Shown piece after piece: positions 6,322-8,250 of a stretch of 8,250 bases of DNA (its first letter is position 1; the number at the start of each line of letters is the position of its first letter). The stretch comes from Corynebacterium sp. (GTDB taxonomy: Bacteria > Actinomycetota > Actinomycetes > Mycobacteriales > Mycobacteriaceae). The stretch is from NCBI GenBank assembly GCA_030450335.1, contig JAKDIS010000108.1, positions 1 to 8,250 of the forward strand, in the 5' to 3' direction. The notes under the pieces were generated by a model. That model ran no database searches, was not told where the DNA came from, and worked only from the letters and a program-made list of their open reading frames with translations. The position numbers and the translations under genes are program-made.

Positions 6322-6342
6322 ATCGTACCAGCAAGGATTATC
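6322..6342 (-). promoter_or_regulatory. Candidate internal promoter elements of ilvC
   Basis: Two -10-like hexamers appear on the minus strand: GATAAT (complement of 6337-6342) and TACGAT (complement of 6322-6327), the latter preceded by TGG as in an extended -10. Neither has a good -35 at 17 bp (TGGGAT and CACACT respectively). In C. glutamicum, ilvC is reported to be transcribed from its own promoter in addition to the operon transcript, which agrees with promoter sequences here. Confidence 0.45.
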
Positions 6343-6360
6343 AGAGTGTGAGACTGGGTA

Positions 6361-6390
6361 TCCCACCCCGTGAATGGCCACGGGGAGGGA
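6361..6390 (-). terminator. Intercistronic hairpin after ilvN
   Basis: CCCCGTG (6366-6372) pairs with CACGGGG (6379-6385) around a 6-nt loop. After one mismatch, TCCC (6361-6364) pairs with GGGA (6387-6390), giving 11 pairs in total. In the minus direction it starts 13 nt after the ilvN stop, just before the ilvC promoter elements. No U-tract follows, so partial termination, processing or 3'-end protection of ilvBN mRNA are all possible. Confidence 0.5.
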
Positions 6391-6403
6391 CTGAAGAGGC
6401 CGA

Positions 6404-6910
6404 TCAGAGCTTGGCGGGGTACATCGCCTTCTGGCCGCGGCTCACCGCGGTCACGCTGGACTCGACCAGTTCACGGATGCCGAAGGGCTCCAGGACCTCC
6501 AGCATCGCCTTGAGTTTCGTGGGCGTGCCGGTGGCCTCGATGACCAGCGACTCGGGTCCGACGTCGACCACGTGGGCGCGGAAGAGCTTGGCGGACTCCA
6601 CGACCTGCGTGCGGTTGGAGTTGTCGGCGGAGACCTTCACCAGCATCAGGCCGCGGCACACGATGGAGTCCGGCTCGTGCCGGCTGACCTTGATCACCGG
6701 GATCAGCTTGTTGAGCTGCTTGGTGATCTGCTCGATCACGTGGTCCTCGCCCTCGACCTGGATGGTGAACCGGTTGACCCCGGCCACCTCCGTCTGACCC
6801 GAGGCGATCGAGATGATGCTGAAGGCGCGGCGGGTGAACATGCCGGTGATACGCGACGCGATTCCGTCGACGTCCTCACACAGGACGCTCAGAGTGTGGA
6901 CTTGAGACAT
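6404..6910 (-). CDS. ilvN: Acetohydroxyacid synthase small (regulatory) subunit
   Basis: This is the regulatory partner of IlvB. It raises the activity of the large subunit and confers feedback inhibition by branched-chain amino acids. The protein is 168 aa, close to the 172 aa of C. glutamicum IlvN. An N-terminal ACT domain covers about 4-75, with HTLSVL at 5-10 and GMFTRRAF at 23-30, followed by the C-terminal domain of small subunits (about 78-160, including CRGLMLVKV and EPFGIREL). The valine-sensing turn reads G16-I17-A18, where C. glutamicum has Gly-Ile-Ile. Its ATG shares one base with the ilvB TAA stop (TAATG). GAGGAG (complement of 6916-6921), inside ilvB, lies 5 nt upstream, so coupled translation and balanced subunit levels are likely. 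Confidence 0.97.
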   Translation of the reverse strand: MSQVHTLSVLCEDVDGIASRITGMFTRRAFSIISIASGQTEVAGVNRFTIQVEGEDHVIEQITKQLNKLIPVIKVSRHEPDSIVCRGLMLVKVSADNSNRTQVVESAKLFRAHVVDVGPESLVIEATGTPTKLKAMLEVLEPFGIRELVESSVTAVSRGQKAMYPAKL

Positions 6911-8250
6911 TAGTTCTCCTCGCCTTCCTCGATGATCTTACGGATGTCGTCGGGTTCCTCCGCCGCGGACTGCTCCTGTTCGAACAGCGGACGCAGGTCG
7001 CGGACGTACTGGACCTCGTCGTTGGAGGCCCCGGCCGAGATCATGGGCCACACCTGGGCGTCCTCGCCGACGATGAAGTCGATGACCACGGGACGGTCGT
7101 TGATCTCCCGCGCCTTGGCGATCGTGGCGGCCACGCCCTCCGGTCCGTCCTTCTCGGTCACGCGGAAGGCCGCGCAGCCCATGGACTCGGCGAGTCCCAC
7201 GAAGTCCGGGAGGTAGTTCTCGCCCGGCTTGAGGTTGGTGTGCGAGTAGTGGCCGTCGAAGAACAGGGTCTGCCACTGGCGGACCATGCCGAGGTTGCCG
7301 TTGTTGATCAGGGCGATCTTGACCGGCAGCCCCTCGACCGCACAGGTCACGAGCTCCTGGTTGGTCATCTGGAAGCAGCCGTCGCCGTCGACGGCCCAGA
7401 CCTCGGTGTCCGGGGCGGCGGCCTTGGCGCCCATCGCTGCGGGCACGGCGTAGCCCATCGTGCCCAGCCCACCGGAGTTCAGCCAGGTGCGCGGCTTCTC
7501 GAAGCGCAGGAACTGCGCGGCCCACATCTGGTGCTGGCCGACGCCGGCGACGTAGACGGCGTCGGGGCCCGCGGCCTGGGTGAGCTCCTGCAGGACGAAC
7601 TGCGGGGCGAGCTTGCCGTCGGCCGGCTCGTCGAATCCCGGGGGGAAGTCGGTCTTCAGACCGTCGAGGTAGGTCGTCCAGCGCGACGTGTCCTGGCGAC
7701 CCTCACGGTCCTCCACCGCACGACGCAGCGCGAGGAGGACCTCACGGGCGTCGCCCACGATCGGCACGTTGACCTCGCGGATCTTGCCGATCTCCGCCGG
7801 GTCGATGTCGGCGTGGATGACCTTGGCGCCCGGGGCGAAGGAGTCCACGTCGCCGGTGACCCGGTCGTCGAAGCGCGCGCCCAGGGCGAGGATCAGGTCG
7901 GACTTCTGCAGCGCGGCGACGGCCGGCACGGTGCCGTGCATGCCCGGCATGCCGAGGAACTGCGGGTGGGACTCGGGGAACACACCCAGCGCCATCAGCG
8001 TGGTGGTCACCGGCAGTCCGGTGGACTCGGCGAAGGCGAGCAGCTCCTTGTGGGCGTTGGCCTTCAGGACGCCGCCGCCGGCGTAGATGACCGGGCGCTT
8101 GGCCTCGGCGATGAGGCGGGCCGCCTCGTCGATCTGGCGGGAGTGCGGGGTCGTGACCGGGTGGTAGCCGGGCAGCCGGTAGCTCGGCGGCCAGATGAAG
8201 TCGAGCTCGGCGTTCTGCACGTCCTTGGGGATGTCGACCAGCACCGCGCC
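6910..8250 (-). CDS. ilvB: Acetohydroxyacid synthase large (catalytic) subunit, 5' end missing
   Basis: This ThDP-, Mg- and FAD-dependent enzyme condenses pyruvate with pyruvate or 2-oxobutyrate, the first step of branched-chain amino acid synthesis. The window holds the last 446 codons. By comparison with the roughly 626-aa C. glutamicum protein, about 180 N-terminal residues, including most of the ThDP pyrimidine domain and the catalytic Glu, lie beyond the right edge. Visible parts are [10 protein letters not shown] at the end of the first domain and the central FAD-type domain (about 38-185 of the fragment, with [10 protein letters not shown]). The C-terminal ThDP pyrophosphate domain shows the metal motif GDG (289-291) through NN (316-317), followed by MVRQWQ, whose Trp corresponds to the inhibitor-contact Trp of AHAS enzymes. 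The GTG at 8242-8244 is an internal Val, not the start. The leader and promoter of the operon are outside the window. Confidence 0.97.
   Translation of the reverse strand, partial: GAVLVDIPKDVQNAELDFIWPPSYRLPGYHPVTTPHSRQIDEAARLIAEAKRPVIYAGGGVLKANAHKELLAFAESTGLPVTTTLMALGVFPESHPQFLGMPGMHGTVPAVAALQKSDLILALGARFDDRVTGDVDSFAPGAKVIHADIDPAEIGKIREVNVPIVGDAREVLLALRRAVEDREGRQDTSRWTTYLDGLKTDFPPGFDEPADGKLAPQFVLQELTQAAGPDAVYVAGVGQHQMWAAQFLRFEKPRTWLNSGGLGTMGYAVPAAMGAKAAAPDTEVWAVDGDGCFQMTNQELVTCAVEGLPVKIALINNGNLGMVRQWQTLFFDGHYSHTNLKPGENYLPDFVGLAESMGCAAFRVTEKDGPEGVAATIAKAREINDRPVVIDFIVGEDAQVWPMISAGASNDEVQYVRDLRPLFEQEQSAAEEPDDIRKIIEEGEEN

Noticed and set aside
8242..8244. GTG as the start codon of the rightmost gene
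   Set aside because: It encodes the Val of a conserved internal [10 protein letters not shown] block of AHAS. The frame stays open to the window edge, so the true start lies outside.

Overview
This is about 8.25 kb of GC-rich chromosomal DNA from an actinobacterium, most probably a high-GC Corynebacterium. From memory, the SerA, IlvC and IlvN proteins closely resemble their C. glutamicum counterparts. That genus also has an ilvB-ilvN-ilvC operon with serA a short way downstream on the same strand. I see no tRNA, rRNA, CRISPR array, insertion sequence, integrase or phage gene. The content is mainly housekeeping metabolism and transport, and no obviously new multi-gene system is present. The interest lies in the regulatory DNA between the genes.

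Layout, left to right. serA (minus strand, 64-1659) makes the first enzyme of serine synthesis. It has a long, structured leader (about 1660-1800). Diverging from it is a CitMHS-family metal-citrate transporter (plus strand, 1919-3304). This gene meets a cation diffusion facilitator (CDF) metal exporter (minus strand, 3301-4275) tail to tail, and the two stop codons overlap in one CTAG. The exporter shares a 204-bp promoter region with a divergent NADPH-binding, F420-reductase-like protein (plus strand, 4480-5172). A perfect 13-bp bidirectional terminator follows. It separates that gene from the branched-chain amino acid operon, which reads leftward: ilvB (3' part only, running off the right edge), ilvN and ilvC.

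How the genes work together. IlvB and IlvN form acetohydroxyacid synthase, and IlvC carries out the next step toward valine, isoleucine and leucine. ilvB and ilvN overlap by one base (TAATG), which suggests coupled translation. ilvN and ilvC are separated by 153 bp holding a hairpin, possible internal promoter elements and a small dyad, so ilvC could be expressed separately. SerA adds serine supply from 3-phosphoglycerate. The transporter and exporter may be linked through metals: CitMHS proteins import citrate bound to divalent cations, and CDF proteins export divalent cations. A good promoter drives the exporter, and it is flanked by two copies of a 12-base motif resembling a zinc-regulator (Zur) half-site.

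The strongest leads are the Zur-like motif pair at the exporter promoter, the serA leader with two plausible starts and alternative pairings around its ribosome binding site, and the overlapping convergent genes whose candidate terminator hairpin lies inside the opposing coding region. Promoters, operators and RNA structures were found by eye and are hypotheses. The protein family calls are much firmer.
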